Of a stretch of DNA of 64,000 nt, positions 14,261-22,745 are shown in pieces. Source of the DNA: Bog-473 sp963809715. GTDB taxonomy: Bacteria > Actinomycetota > Acidimicrobiia > Acidimicrobiales > RAAP-2. The position numbers and the translations under genes were made by a program. The first letter of the stretch is position 1. Every line of letters starts with the position of its first letter. The notes under the pieces were generated by a model, which did not search any database, was not told the origin of the DNA, and saw nothing but the letters and a program-made list of their open reading frames with translations. Where the stretch lies: positions 310,001 through 374,000 of the forward strand of contig CAWEKO010000004.1 in NCBI GenBank assembly GCA_963809715.1, in the 5' to 3' direction.

Positions 14261-16288
14261 GTGCTGTCACGCTGGGCCAGGATCGCCCTTTGCACGCTCG
14301 CCGTGGCCACGGCCCTCTTCCTCCCCGGTGGCGTTGCCGCGGCCACCGTCGTCGCCGCCCAGCCGGGGGCTCCACTCACCCTGCTCTCGCAGACGCCCTT
14401 CGTCACGCCGGCCCAGCCGTGGTTCTCGCTGGCCCTCGGGGTCAACCCGAGCGCGGGCTCGGCCACCGGGTTGCACGTGAGCCTGATCTTCTACGGCCGC
14501 CTCGACGACGATTCCCAATTGCAACAATCCCTGAACGCGACACCTCAGGGCGCGGTCCTGCACCGTTCCGACGTCCCCGTCGCCGTGGCGGCCAACGGGA
14601 CGCTGAGCGCCACCTCGTGCGTGACCGTCGTGCCCAACGCCGACGCCACGCCACCGACCACCGGCCCGGGCGCCTGCCCGGCTGACAGCGACACGGTCAC
14701 GCTCGGCTGCAAGCCCAACGTCGGGATCTGCGGTGACGTCTACCCCGTGTCCGTGGCTCTGGAACGCCAGGGTGACGCGACGCCGGTGGCCCGCTTCACC
14801 ACCTTCCTGACCTACCAGGAGCCGCCGGCCAACGACGTGGGTGGGCCGTTGCCGCTTCGGGTCGGTGTCATCGTGCCCGTCGGGTTCGACGGGCTCGCCG
14901 CGACGGCGGCGGCGTTGACGGATTACCACGAGGTGCCGGCGACGCTCGCCGTCAGCGCCACCGGGGTGGTGCGGGTCGCGGCGCAGCGGCCGAAGGGCGG
15001 GTCGCGCGCCTTGGCCCAACTCGGCGCGCTCGACACGGCCGAGGTGCTCGACCAGCCTTACGTCCCCGTCAACGTGGCGTCGCTCTCCGAGGCCGGGTTG
15101 ACCGGGGAGATCCAGCTTCAGGTCGAGCGGGGCGACGCCATCTTGCGGACGGTGGGCCTGAAACCGGCGGGTGGACCGTGGGTCGACACCGTCTCGTCGT
15201 TCAGCGCGGGCGACGGTGCAAACCTGGGTACCGGAGTCCAGGTGGCCGGTTCGACCTCTTTGGTCCTCAACGGCGACGACCTGGCCTCGGGCGGACTCAG
15301 CAACTACACGTTCGCCCAGCCCTTCACCCTGGACCTCGGCCACGGGGCGACGGTCCCCGCCATCGGCTCCAACGCCACGTTGAGCGGGCGCTTCACCGCC
15401 CAGCCGGACAACCCGGTGCTCGGCGCCGAGCAGCTGCTCGCCGGCCTCTCCTTCGTCCACTACGAGAACGCGTCCCTCACGGAGCCCCGCGGCGTCGTGG
15501 TCGAACCACCGGCCGGTTGGAGGCCGTCGGGGCTCTTTCTCGAGACCCTCCTGGGCGGTCTGGCCGACAACCCGGCCCTGATGCCCGTGACCCTGACCCA
15601 GCTCCTGGCCCAGGTGCCGGTCGGCGGAAACCATGAGCCTGCCGTCCGCCACCTGCAGCCGGGTCCGGCCAGCCGGGGCATCACGACGACGTCCGCCAAC
15701 AAGATCGCCAGCAACCGCCAACAACTCGGCTCCTACGACGATGCCGTGCGGGGCCACCCGCCCGAGTTGGCGCTCTTGTCCGACAATCTCCTGGCCACCG
15801 AGGCGCGCTCGTTGACGCCGCCGGCCCGGGCGGTGGCGCTCAACGCGTACGGCCGGGCCTTCGTCTCGGAGACGGACAAGATCACGCTGGCCAACGAGAG
15901 CACCGTGACCTTCACGTCCCGTCGGGCCGCCATTCCCGTCACCGTGCTCTCCAGCGCTTCGTACCCGGTCGACGTGATCGTCTCCTTGGCCAGCGACAAG
16001 TTCACCTTTCCGGAGGGAAGGTCCCAGAAGCTGCTCCTCAACCGCGCCACCACCTCGGTCCGCTTCGTGGCCCAGGCCCGGGGATCGGGTGACCGCCTCC
16101 CGATCGACGTGACGCTCCGCACCGCGAACGGCCGGCTCGTCATCGGCCGCACCGTGCTGACCGTCCACTCGACGGCCATCTCCTTCGTCGGCGTCGCCCT
16201 CACGGTGCTGGCCGGGGCCGTTCTCCTGGTCTGGTGGGCCCGTACCTGGCGCCGCTCACGCCGGCGACGCCCGCGGGCGGCCGGCTGA
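14261..16288 (+). CDS. DUF6049 family exported membrane-anchored protein
   Basis: GTG 14261, 675 residues. An N-terminal signal sequence (IALCTLAVATALFLPGGVA) and a C-terminal membrane helix (ISFVGVALTVLAGAVLLVWW) followed by an Arg-rich cytoplasmic tail put nearly the whole protein outside. The body is beta-rich with conserved LRVGVIVPV. This is the product always found between cca and murJ in actinobacteria (Rv3909 in M. tuberculosis, from memory), of unknown function and probably linked to envelope assembly. It ends 2 bp before murJ. No Shine-Dalgarno site; the leaderless -10 box explains the GTG start. Confidence 0.85.
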   Translation: MLSRWARIALCTLAVATALFLPGGVAAATVVAAQPGAPLTLLSQTPFVTPAQPWFSLALGVNPSAGSATGLHVSLIFYGRLDDDSQLQQSLNATPQGAVLHRSDVPVAVAANGTLSATSCVTVVPNADATPPTTGPGACPADSDTVTLGCKPNVGICGDVYPVSVALERQGDATPVARFTTFLTYQEPPANDVGGPLPLRVGVIVPVGFDGLAATAAALTDYHEVPATLAVSATGVVRVAAQRPKGGSRALAQLGALDTAEVLDQPYVPVNVASLSEAGLTGEIQLQVERGDAILRTVGLKPAGGPWVDTVSSFSAGDGANLGTGVQVAGSTSLVLNGDDLASGGLSNYTFAQPFTLDLGHGATVPAIGSNATLSGRFTAQPDNPVLGAEQLLAGLSFVHYENASLTEPRGVVVEPPAGWRPSGLFLETLLGGLADNPALMPVTLTQLLAQVPVGGNHEPAVRHLQPGPASRGITTTSANKIASNRQQLGSYDDAVRGHPPELALLSDNLLATEARSLTPPARAVALNAYGRAFVSETDKITLANESTVTFTSRRAAIPVTVLSSASYPVDVIVSLASDKFTFPEGRSQKLLLNRATTSVRFVAQARGSGDRLPIDVTLRTANGRLVIGRTVLTVHSTAISFVGVALTVLAGAVLLVWWARTWRRSRRRRPRAAG

Positions 16289-16290
16289 CC

Positions 16291-18060
16291 GTGGACGCAC
16301 CCCGGCGCGCCCGAACTCTTCCCCTCCGCACCGCCGCGGCCTACGTGGCCGTCGGCACCGGGGTCTCACGCATCACGGGGCTGCTCCGGCTCGTCGCCCT
16401 GGCCTGGGCGCTCGGCCAGATTGCGCTGGCCGACTCCTACAACCTGGCCAACACCACGCCGAACATGCTCTACGACGTCGTCCTCGGCGGCGTCCTCTCG
16501 GCCACCTTCATCCCCGTCTTCGTCGACCGGCTGGCCAACAAGGACGAGCGCGACGCCTTCGACTCCATCTCGTCGGTGATCACGGTGTCGGTGGTCGTGC
16601 TGCTCGGAACGACGGTGATCGCGCTCATCGCTGCGCCCTACCTCATCACCGCCCTGACCGCAGCCGATCCCCATGCCAACCAGGCGCAGCTCGAGCACCT
16701 CGTGCTCGAACGCCAGGTCGCCACGACGTTCCTGCGCTGGTTCACGATTCAGATCGGCGCCTACGGCCTCTTCGCACTCGGCGCCGCGTTGTTGAACACC
16801 CGCCGCCGCTTCGTTGCGGTCGCCTGGGCGCCCATCGTCAACAACCTCGTCTGCATCGGGATCCTCGTCTGGTTCGGCCTCTGGGCCGGCCGGGGCGCCG
16901 ACTTGGCCAGCGTCGAGGCGAACCATTCCCAGCTCGTACTGCTCGGTCTGGGCACCTCGCTCGGCGTGGTGCTCCAAGGCCTGGCCCTCATCCCGAGCCT
17001 GCGCCGGGCCGATCTCGGGCTGCTGCGCTGGCGCTGGAACCTTCACGACGACGCCCTGCGCACCGTGGTCCGCCTCGGCGGCTGGACCTTCGGCTTCGTC
17101 CTGGCCAACCAGATCGCCCTCTTCGTGGTCACCGTCCTGGCCGGCAGCGTCCCGGGGCCCGACCCGGTGTCCTCGTACACCTACGCCTACGCCTTCTTCC
17201 AACTTCCCTACGGCGTCGTCACCGTCACGGTCATGACCGTGGTCACGCCGGACCTGGCCCAGCGCTGGTCGACCGGGGACCGACCCGCCTTCCTGCATCG
17301 CATGAGCGGAGGGCTCAGGGCGATCCTGGCCCTCATCATCCCGTCCGCCGTCGGAATGCTCCTCCTGGCCCGACCCGCGGTGGCCCTCCTGCAGGGTTAC
17401 GGCCACAGCACCCCGGCCCAGACGAGCACCACCGGAGCCGCCCTGGCCATGTTCGCCCTGGGCCTGCCCGGGTTCTGCACCTACCTCTACCTGGTCCGGG
17501 TCCTCCAATCGATGCAGCGCACCAGGGTCGCCTTCTATCTCTACCTGGTCGAGAACGCCATCAACGTGGTGCTGGCCGTCCTCCTGGTCCACACGTTGGG
17601 CGTGCGCGGCCTGGCCCTCTCGCTCTCGATCGCCTACACCGTCGCAGCCGTGTTGACCCTCGTCGTCTTCCGCCGGTGGTTCGGGCGCCTCGCTCCTCGT
17701 GAAACCTGGGCCCCGCTCTGGCGCGTGGTCATCGCCAGCATCCCGATGGCCGTCGTCGTCCTGGTCATCTCGAACCTGTCCGATTCCACCAGCCCGGCCG
17801 GCCTGTTGGCCCGGGTCGTCGGTTCGGTGCTCGCCGGCGGCCTCACCTTCGGGGCCGTGGTCATCTGGCTCGGCCGACGGGACGAGGCACGGCGGCGAGC
17901 GGGGCGGCCGCCCCGTGGTCCCGGCCCCGGCCCTCCCCCCGGCCCTGGCCCTGAACTGGGCCCGGACCCCGGCCCCGGCCCTGGCCCTGGCCCGGACCCC
18001 GACCCAGAACCGGGAGCAGCTGTCCGCCCCGTCGGCGTCCGCCCCGGTGGAGCCGCCTGA
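16291..18060 (+). CDS. murJ: Lipid II flippase MurJ
   Basis: GTG 16291, 2 bp after the DUF6049 stop; 589 residues. MurJ moves lipid II across the membrane for peptidoglycan synthesis. About 14 membrane helices are visible; diagnostic strings are SRITGLLRLVALAWALG, ADSYNLANTTPNMLYDVVLG, GGVLSATFIPVF and YSYAYAFFQLPYG-like YTYAYAFFQLPYGV. In mycobacteria the C terminus carries a pseudokinase; here it instead ends in about 50 residues of Pro-Gly-Pro-Asp repeats (PGPGPGPGPDPDPEPG near residues 560-575). The protein is otherwise complete. Confidence 0.95.
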   Translation: MDAPRRARTLPLRTAAAYVAVGTGVSRITGLLRLVALAWALGQIALADSYNLANTTPNMLYDVVLGGVLSATFIPVFVDRLANKDERDAFDSISSVITVSVVVLLGTTVIALIAAPYLITALTAADPHANQAQLEHLVLERQVATTFLRWFTIQIGAYGLFALGAALLNTRRRFVAVAWAPIVNNLVCIGILVWFGLWAGRGADLASVEANHSQLVLLGLGTSLGVVLQGLALIPSLRRADLGLLRWRWNLHDDALRTVVRLGGWTFGFVLANQIALFVVTVLAGSVPGPDPVSSYTYAYAFFQLPYGVVTVTVMTVVTPDLAQRWSTGDRPAFLHRMSGGLRAILALIIPSAVGMLLLARPAVALLQGYGHSTPAQTSTTGAALAMFALGLPGFCTYLYLVRVLQSMQRTRVAFYLYLVENAINVVLAVLLVHTLGVRGLALSLSIAYTVAAVLTLVVFRRWFGRLAPRETWAPLWRVVIASIPMAVVVLVISNLSDSTSPAGLLARVVGSVLAGGLTFGAVVIWLGRRDEARRRAGRPPRGPGPGPPPGPGPELGPDPGPGPGPGPDPDPEPGAAVRPVGVRPGGAA

Positions 18061-18098
18061 GCCGTCAGGCCGGACCGCCCCCGTGGCAGACTCGGTAG

Positions 18099-18959
18099 GT
18101 GCCCGGCGTCCACATCGTCACCGACAGTGCCTGCGACCTGACGGACCAGCTCGTCAAAGAGCTCAACGTCGGCGTGGTGCCTCTCACCATCCGATTCGGT
18201 GAGGAGGAACTCGAGGACCGGCGCCAGCTCACCCCGGCGGAGTTCTGGGAGCGCTGTCGCGCCATGACCACCCTCCCCGAGACGGCCGCCCCCTCCCCGG
18301 GCGCGTTCCAGGCCGCCTACCGGCAGGCGGCCGACGAGGGGGCCGACGCCGTACTGTGCCTCACGATCTCGTCGAAGGTGTCGGCCACCTACGCCTCGGC
18401 CAAGACGGCCGCCGAGACCTACGAAGGCATCCCGGTACGCGTCGTCGACACCTATTCGCTGACCATGGGACAGGGGCTGCTCGTCATCGCCGCCGCCGAG
18501 GAGGCGGCCGCCGGCATGGGCCTCGACGACCTCGTCAGCGCCACCGAGGACCGCATCCCGCGCACGCGGATCTACGGCGTCATCGGCGGACTCGAGCACC
18601 TCCAGCGGGGCGGTCGCATCGGCGGGGCCCGGGCCCTGCTCGGCTCGATCCTCAACATCAAGCCCGTCATCCAGCTCAAGGACGGCGAGGTGGCCGAGGA
18701 GTCCAAGCAAAGGACCCGGGCCAAGGCCCTGACCTACATGCGCCACAAGGTCGAGGCCGACGCACCCCTCGAGCGCATCGCCGTGGCCGACGGCGCGTGC
18801 GACGACTTCGCCGACGTGGTGAAGGGGATCGAGGGCATCGCCACCGAGCACCCCCTCCTCGCCACCGACCTCGGGCCCGTGGTCGGCACCCACGCCGGCC
18901 CCAACACGGTGGGCGTCTGCTACATCGTCCCAGGACAGCGTGGCCGGAGCGGCGGGTAG
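18099..18959 (+). CDS. DegV family fatty-acid-binding protein
   Basis: GTG 18099, 286 residues. DegV proteins bind a single fatty acid and, in Gram-positive bacteria, present it to fatty-acid kinase (FakB role). Motifs: VHIVTDSACDLT at the start, TSQPSPG-like ETAAPSPGAFQAAY, LTISSKVSATYASAK, VRVVDTYSLTMGQG, and YGVIGGLEHLQRGGRIGGA with ILNIKPVIQLKDG. The lipid-carboxylate Ser of TISSKVS is present. It occupies the place where mycobacteria have sigM between murJ and trxB. Whether a FakA partner exists elsewhere cannot be seen. Confidence 0.93.
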   Translation: MPGVHIVTDSACDLTDQLVKELNVGVVPLTIRFGEEELEDRRQLTPAEFWERCRAMTTLPETAAPSPGAFQAAYRQAADEGADAVLCLTISSKVSATYASAKTAAETYEGIPVRVVDTYSLTMGQGLLVIAAAEEAAAGMGLDDLVSATEDRIPRTRIYGVIGGLEHLQRGGRIGGARALLGSILNIKPVIQLKDGEVAEESKQRTRAKALTYMRHKVEADAPLERIAVADGACDDFADVVKGIEGIATEHPLLATDLGPVVGTHAGPNTVGVCYIVPGQRGRSGG

Positions 18960-18962
18960 TCT
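18957..18962 (+). promoter_or_regulatory. Leaderless-type -10 box (TAGTCT) overlapping the degV stop codon
   Basis: TAGTCT includes the degV stop TAG (18957-18959) and is followed by CTCGCCC (7 nt) and GTG 18970. It would start a separate leaderless mRNA for the small membrane protein, trxB and possibly trxA. Confidence 0.5.
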
Positions 18963-18969
18963 CTCGCCC

Positions 18970-19272
18970 GTGGCAGACAACGACATCGGAGACGCCCTCT
19001 CGGCGCGGGCACTCGACACCATCGACACGGTGGTCGCCGTGGTCAACGACAGGGCCGTGCGGCCTGCGGTCGTGGCCGCCCGCGTCGTCGTGTTCGGCGT
19101 CATCATCGCCGTGATCGGCATCACCGTCCTGGTCCTCTTCTGCGTGGGCTTCATCCGCGTGACCACCATCGCGGGCCACCGGATCTGGGCCTCGTACATC
19201 GTCCTGGGGCTGCTCTTCAGCGGCGTCGGCGCCTACCTCTACTCGCGCCGCGGCCTCCCACCCGAGGCCTGA
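18970..19272 (+). CDS. Small membrane protein, two helices
   Basis: GTG 18970 is preferred over the in-frame GTG 18940, which lies inside degV, because a leaderless -10 box fits it; 100 residues. Two hydrophobic helices (about 34-57 and 73-90), with ARALDTIDTVVAVVND before the first. I do not recognise a named family. It ends one base before trxB, so it is co-transcribed with the thioredoxin system. Possibly a homologue of the small membrane protein next to trxB in other actinobacteria. Confidence 0.75.
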   Translation: MADNDIGDALSARALDTIDTVVAVVNDRAVRPAVVAARVVVFGVIIAVIGITVLVLFCVGFIRVTTIAGHRIWASYIVLGLLFSGVGAYLYSRRGLPPEA

Positions 19273-19273
19273 C

Positions 19274-20245
19274 GTGTCCCCGGCTCCCGAGCGTCGCAAG
19301 GTCGTCATCGTCGGCAGCGGGCCCGCCGGCCTGACCGCCGCCCTCTACACGGCCCGGGCCCAGCTCGAGCCGCTGGTCATCGAGGGCGAGCCGTCGTCGA
19401 CCAGCGACCAGCCCGGCGGCCAGCTCATGCTGACGACCGACGTCGAGAACTACCCCGGCTTCGTCGACGGCATCATGGGCCCCGAGCTCATGGGCGTCAT
19501 GCGCGCCCAGGCCCAGCGCTTCGACGCCGAGTTGCGCACGGCCAAGGTCAGCCGGCTCGACGTGGCGACCTGGCCCTTCGAGATCTGGGTGGGCGACCCG
19601 CAAGCCGATGACCCCACGGTCCTCGCCGACACGCTCATCATCGCCACGGGGGCGCGCTCACTCATGCTCGGCATTCCCAACGAGGACCGCCTCGTCGGTT
19701 ACGGCGTGTCGACCTGCGCCACCTGCGACGGGTTCTTCTTCCGGGGCCACAACATTGCCGTCGTCGGTGGTGGCGACTCGGCCCTCGAGGAAGCCAACTT
19801 CCTGACGCGCTTCGCCGAGAAGGTCTTCCTCGTCCACCGCCGCGACCAGCTCCGGGCGTCGAAGATCATGCAGGAACGGGCCAAGGCCAATCCCAAGATC
19901 GAGTTCTTGTGGAACACCACGGTCACCGACATCGTCGGCGACACCAAGGTCAGCGGCCTCAAGATCCGGAACACCGTCACCGGCGTCGAGTCCGAGCTCG
20001 ATGCGACGGGCCTCTTCGTCGCCATCGGCCACGAGCCCAACTCGTCGCTCCTCAAGGGCCAGTTGGAGTTGGAGGACAACGGGTACGTCAAGACGTTCGA
20101 AGGCACCACCCGCACCAGCGTGGACGGCGTCTTCGCGTGCGGCGACGTCCAGGACCACTACTACCGCCAGGCCATCACCTCGGCCGGGTCGGGCTGCATG
20201 GCCGCCATCGACGCCGAACGCTGGCTCGAGATGCGGGGCGAGTAA
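19274..20245 (+). CDS. trxB: Thioredoxin reductase
   Basis: GTG 19274, 323 residues, normal size for low-Mr TrxB. FAD site VVIVGSGPAGLTAALYTARA; redox pair in STCATCDGFFFRG; NADPH site VVGGGDSALEEANFLTRFA with HRRD; C-terminal FAD motif GVFACGDVQDHYYRQAITSAG. It reduces thioredoxin, encoded 90 bp downstream, with NADPH. The trxB-trxA-cwlM order is standard near the actinobacterial origin. Confidence 0.97.
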   Translation: MSPAPERRKVVIVGSGPAGLTAALYTARAQLEPLVIEGEPSSTSDQPGGQLMLTTDVENYPGFVDGIMGPELMGVMRAQAQRFDAELRTAKVSRLDVATWPFEIWVGDPQADDPTVLADTLIIATGARSLMLGIPNEDRLVGYGVSTCATCDGFFFRGHNIAVVGGGDSALEEANFLTRFAEKVFLVHRRDQLRASKIMQERAKANPKIEFLWNTTVTDIVGDTKVSGLKIRNTVTGVESELDATGLFVAIGHEPNSSLLKGQLELEDNGYVKTFEGTTRTSVDGVFACGDVQDHYYRQAITSAGSGCMAAIDAERWLEMRGE

Positions 20246-20335
20246 TCGCCCACACCCGGGTCGGGACCGTCCAACCCGCCCGCCGGGAACAAGATCACGC
20301 CGAGCAGTGTTGGACACGTCGATCAAGGAGAACCA

Positions 20336-20662
20336 ATGAGCGAGAAGCTTGAGACCGTCACCGACGCTACCTTTGACGAGCATGTCAAGAGTTCGGATGT
20401 CCCCGTACTGGTGGACTTCTGGGCGGAATGGTGTGGCCCGTGCAAGATGATCTCCCCGGTGTTGGAGGAGATCGCGGAGGAGCAGGCCGGCAAGATCCGA
20501 ATCGTCAAGCTCAATATCGACGACAACCTCGACGTGACCCGTCGGTTCGACGTGATGAGCATTCCGACGCTGATCCTGTTCAAGGACGGCGAGCCTCAGG
20601 TCCGCCTGATCGGGGCGAAGCCCAAGGGCGCACTGCTCGAAGAGATCTCGGCCTTCCTGTAG
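20336..20662 (+). CDS. trxA: Thioredoxin
   Basis: ATG 20336 follows AAGGAG by 6 nt; 108 residues. Active site FWAEWCGPCKMISPVLEEI and cis-Pro loop SIPTLILFKDGE are complete. It is the general cytoplasmic disulfide reductant, recharged by the upstream trxB product, and could also feed the CcdA-like protein at 4733-5680. Its stop codon TAG (20660-20662) abuts the region where the cwlM-like frame begins without a canonical start codon. Confidence 0.98.
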   Translation: MSEKLETVTDATFDEHVKSSDVPVLVDFWAEWCGPCKMISPVLEEIAEEQAGKIRIVKLNIDDNLDVTRRFDVMSIPTLILFKDGEPQVRLIGAKPKGALLEEISAFL

Positions 20663-20706
20663 GCCTCCCGCTGGCGATCGGGGACCGTGGCGACGCGGTC
20701 TCCGAC

Positions 20707-21636
20707 GTGCAGCACCGCCTGGCCGCCGTTCTCCCGGGCGTCCCCATCGATGCCGACGGGATCTTCGGTGCGGGCACACGGGCCGCTGTCCAGGCCTTCC
20801 AGCGCCTCCGTGGTCTTCGCGTGGACGGGGTCTGTGGCCTCCAGACCTGGGAGACCCTGGTCGAGGCCGGATTCCGGGTAGGTGACCGCTTCTTGTACCG
20901 CCGGACTCCCATGCTGCGGGGTGACGACGTGGCGGACCTCCAACAACGCCTGTGCACGCTCGGGTTCGACACCGGGCGGGTGGACGGCATCTTCGGTGAC
21001 GACACCGCCCGCGCCCTGGGGGAGTTCCAGCGCAACGCGGGCCTGCCAGTGGACGGCATCGTGGGCGATGCCACCCTCAGAGAGCTGCTGCGCCTCGAGA
21101 GCCGTCACCACGATCCCGAGCTGGTCTCGGCCGTGCGAGCCCGGGCCGTCCTGCGCAGCGCTCCGCCGACCCTCCGGGGCCGCCACATTGCCGTCGGTGA
21201 GACCGGCGGACTGGGCAGCGTCACGGGCGCCTTGCGCCGGCGCCTGACCTTCTCCGGCATCCGGGTCACCGAACTGCATCACCCCGACGACGCCATCCAG
21301 GCCCGTGAGGCCAACGAGCTGGCCGTCGACGTCTTCGTGGGATTGAGACTCAATCCCTCGACCTCTTCGTGCCGGACGGCCTTCTGGGCCGGGACACACG
21401 ACGAGTCGCCCGGCGGGCGCCGACTGGCCGAGATGGTCCAGAGCGCCGTGCCCGAGGCCCTGGGCATCGAGGACGGCGGGGTTTTGGGGATGTCGGTTCG
21501 CATCTTCCGCGAGACCAGAATGCCTGCAGTCGTGGTCGAGCTTGGTCCGGCCAGCAGGGTCGTCGAACGAGCTTCGTCCCTGGCGGCCGCACTCTCGACG
21601 GCGCTGGGGCGCTGGGCCGACGTCTCCTGGGATTGA
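20707..21636 (+). CDS. cwlM: CwlM-like peptidoglycan-binding protein with degenerate amidase domain
   Basis: Two peptidoglycan-binding modules (about DADGIFGAGTRAAVQAFQ and VDGIFGDDTARALGEFQ) are followed by a remnant of an amidase_3 fold (RHIAVGETGG, ELAVDVFVGLRL, PAVVVELG). The DPGHGG zinc motif of active amidases is absent and the domain is short, so catalysis is unlikely. In mycobacteria CwlM is an essential cytoplasmic regulator of MurA and a MurJ partner. GTG 20707 is the first canonical start in frame, but the first module seems to begin earlier at LAIGDRGDAV (from 20671). A CTG start at 20671, 8 nt after the trxA stop, may be the real one. Confidence 0.78.
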   Translation: MQHRLAAVLPGVPIDADGIFGAGTRAAVQAFQRLRGLRVDGVCGLQTWETLVEAGFRVGDRFLYRRTPMLRGDDVADLQQRLCTLGFDTGRVDGIFGDDTARALGEFQRNAGLPVDGIVGDATLRELLRLESRHHDPELVSAVRARAVLRSAPPTLRGRHIAVGETGGLGSVTGALRRRLTFSGIRVTELHHPDDAIQAREANELAVDVFVGLRLNPSTSSCRTAFWAGTHDESPGGRRLAEMVQSAVPEALGIEDGGVLGMSVRIFRETRMPAVVVELGPASRVVERASSLAAALSTALGRWADVSWD

Positions 21637-21725
21637 TTGCCCGCAATCGCCGCCCTCCCGACGGCCTGACGGCCCTGGGCGACGGTTACGCGACCAAAGA
21701 CTCAGAGAGGTGAACGGGGTGACAA

Positions 21726-21754
21726 TCCACAACGTCATGCACAGGTTGTGGATG
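21726..21754. promoter_or_regulatory. Inverted repeat between cwlM and parB
   Basis: ATCCACAAC (21726-21734) and GTTGTGGAT (21746-21754) are perfect 9-bp arms around 11 nt. It lies between two convergent genes, so it may form a bidirectional terminator hairpin. Each arm is also a DnaA-box-like sequence (AATCCACA / TGTGGATGA), so protein binding is an alternative. Confidence 0.45.
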
Positions 21755-21785
21755 AAGCTGAACCGACCCTTGACAGTTGCGTGAA

Positions 21786-22745
21786 CTACGCGACGCCGCC
21801 GTCACCGACCATGGCCCGATAGATCCGCTCGAGGTCCTCGAGGGTGGCAAACTCGACCACGAGTCGACCCCTCCGGTTCTGAATATCCACCTTGACCCGT
21901 GTATTGAGATAGGTCGAGAGGAGCTCCTCGAGTTCGAGGACTCCCGGCTCGGGGAGCCGGCGCACCGGGACCCGACGGGTGCCCGGTTCGGTAGTACTCG
22001 GAGTCACACCGATCCTGGGCTCGCTTTCATCCGCCACCGTCTCGGGCATGGGCGGCACGACCCGCAACTCTGCACCACCCGCTCGGACCAGATCCTCGAC
22101 CGCCCGCACCGTCAACCCTTCCTCGACGATGCGCTCGACCAATCGATCTTGCAGCACCCGGTCGGGCGTACCCAGGAGGGCCCGGGCATGGCCGGCCGAG
22201 ATCGTCCGTTCGGCCAGGGCCCGCTGTGCACCCGCCGGCAGCTGGAGGAGGCGCAAGGTGTTGGTCACCGTGGCCCGGCCCTTCCCCATGCGCGTGGCGA
22301 CCTGCTCGTGGGTCAGTCCGAACTCGTCGATCAGCTGCTGGTAGGCCGCGGCCTCCTCGAGGGCGTTGAGGTCGTCCCGGTGGAGGTTCTCGACCAGGGC
22401 TTGCTCGAGACTCGACCGGTCGTCGGCCGCGTGTTGAACCAGGACGGGGATGGTCTGGAGCCCGGCCCGACGGGCGGCCCGCCAACGCCGCTCCCCCGCG
22501 ATCAGCTCGTAGGTCTCCGATTCGTCGGCCAACTCACGCACGAGCACCGGCTGCAGAAGGCCGACCTCCTTGATGGAGTCGGCCAGCGAGGCCAGTGACT
22601 CCTCGTCGAAATGATTTCGGGGCTGAAACGTGTTGGGGCGGATGTGCGAGATGGGAACCACTCTCAGGAGCGAGTCGCTCTCCCCGGTTGCCTCGCTGGG
22701 AATGAGGGCGCTGAGCCCCTTACCGAGTCCGCTGCGGCGCGCCAT
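21786..22745 (-). CDS. parB: Chromosome partitioning protein ParB
   Basis: A 319-residue ParB/Spo0J. N-terminal RRSGLGKGLSALIP is the ParA-contact motif; the CTPase motifs are GERRWRAARRAGL and ENLHRDDLNALEEA; the helix-turn-helix is LTHEQVATRMGKGRATVTNT; a C-terminal dimerisation domain has LEELLSTYLNTRVKV. ParB loads on parS as a CTP clamp and spreads to build the origin partition complex. Its ATG lies inside the 3' end of parA (26-bp overlap). Two parS-like sites lie upstream of parA. Confidence 0.97.
   Translation of the reverse strand: MARRSGLGKGLSALIPSEATGESDSLLRVVPISHIRPNTFQPRNHFDEESLASLADSIKEVGLLQPVLVRELADESETYELIAGERRWRAARRAGLQTIPVLVQHAADDRSSLEQALVENLHRDDLNALEEAAAYQQLIDEFGLTHEQVATRMGKGRATVTNTLRLLQLPAGAQRALAERTISAGHARALLGTPDRVLQDRLVERIVEEGLTVRAVEDLVRAGGAELRVVPPMPETVADESEPRIGVTPSTTEPGTRRVPVRRLPEPGVLELEELLSTYLNTRVKVDIQNRRGRLVVEFATLEDLERIYRAMVGDGGVA

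Noticed and set aside
14267..16168. 633-codon minus-strand open frame opposite DUF6049
   Set aside because: The plus strand has signal peptide, membrane anchor and conserved context; the reverse frame has no motif.
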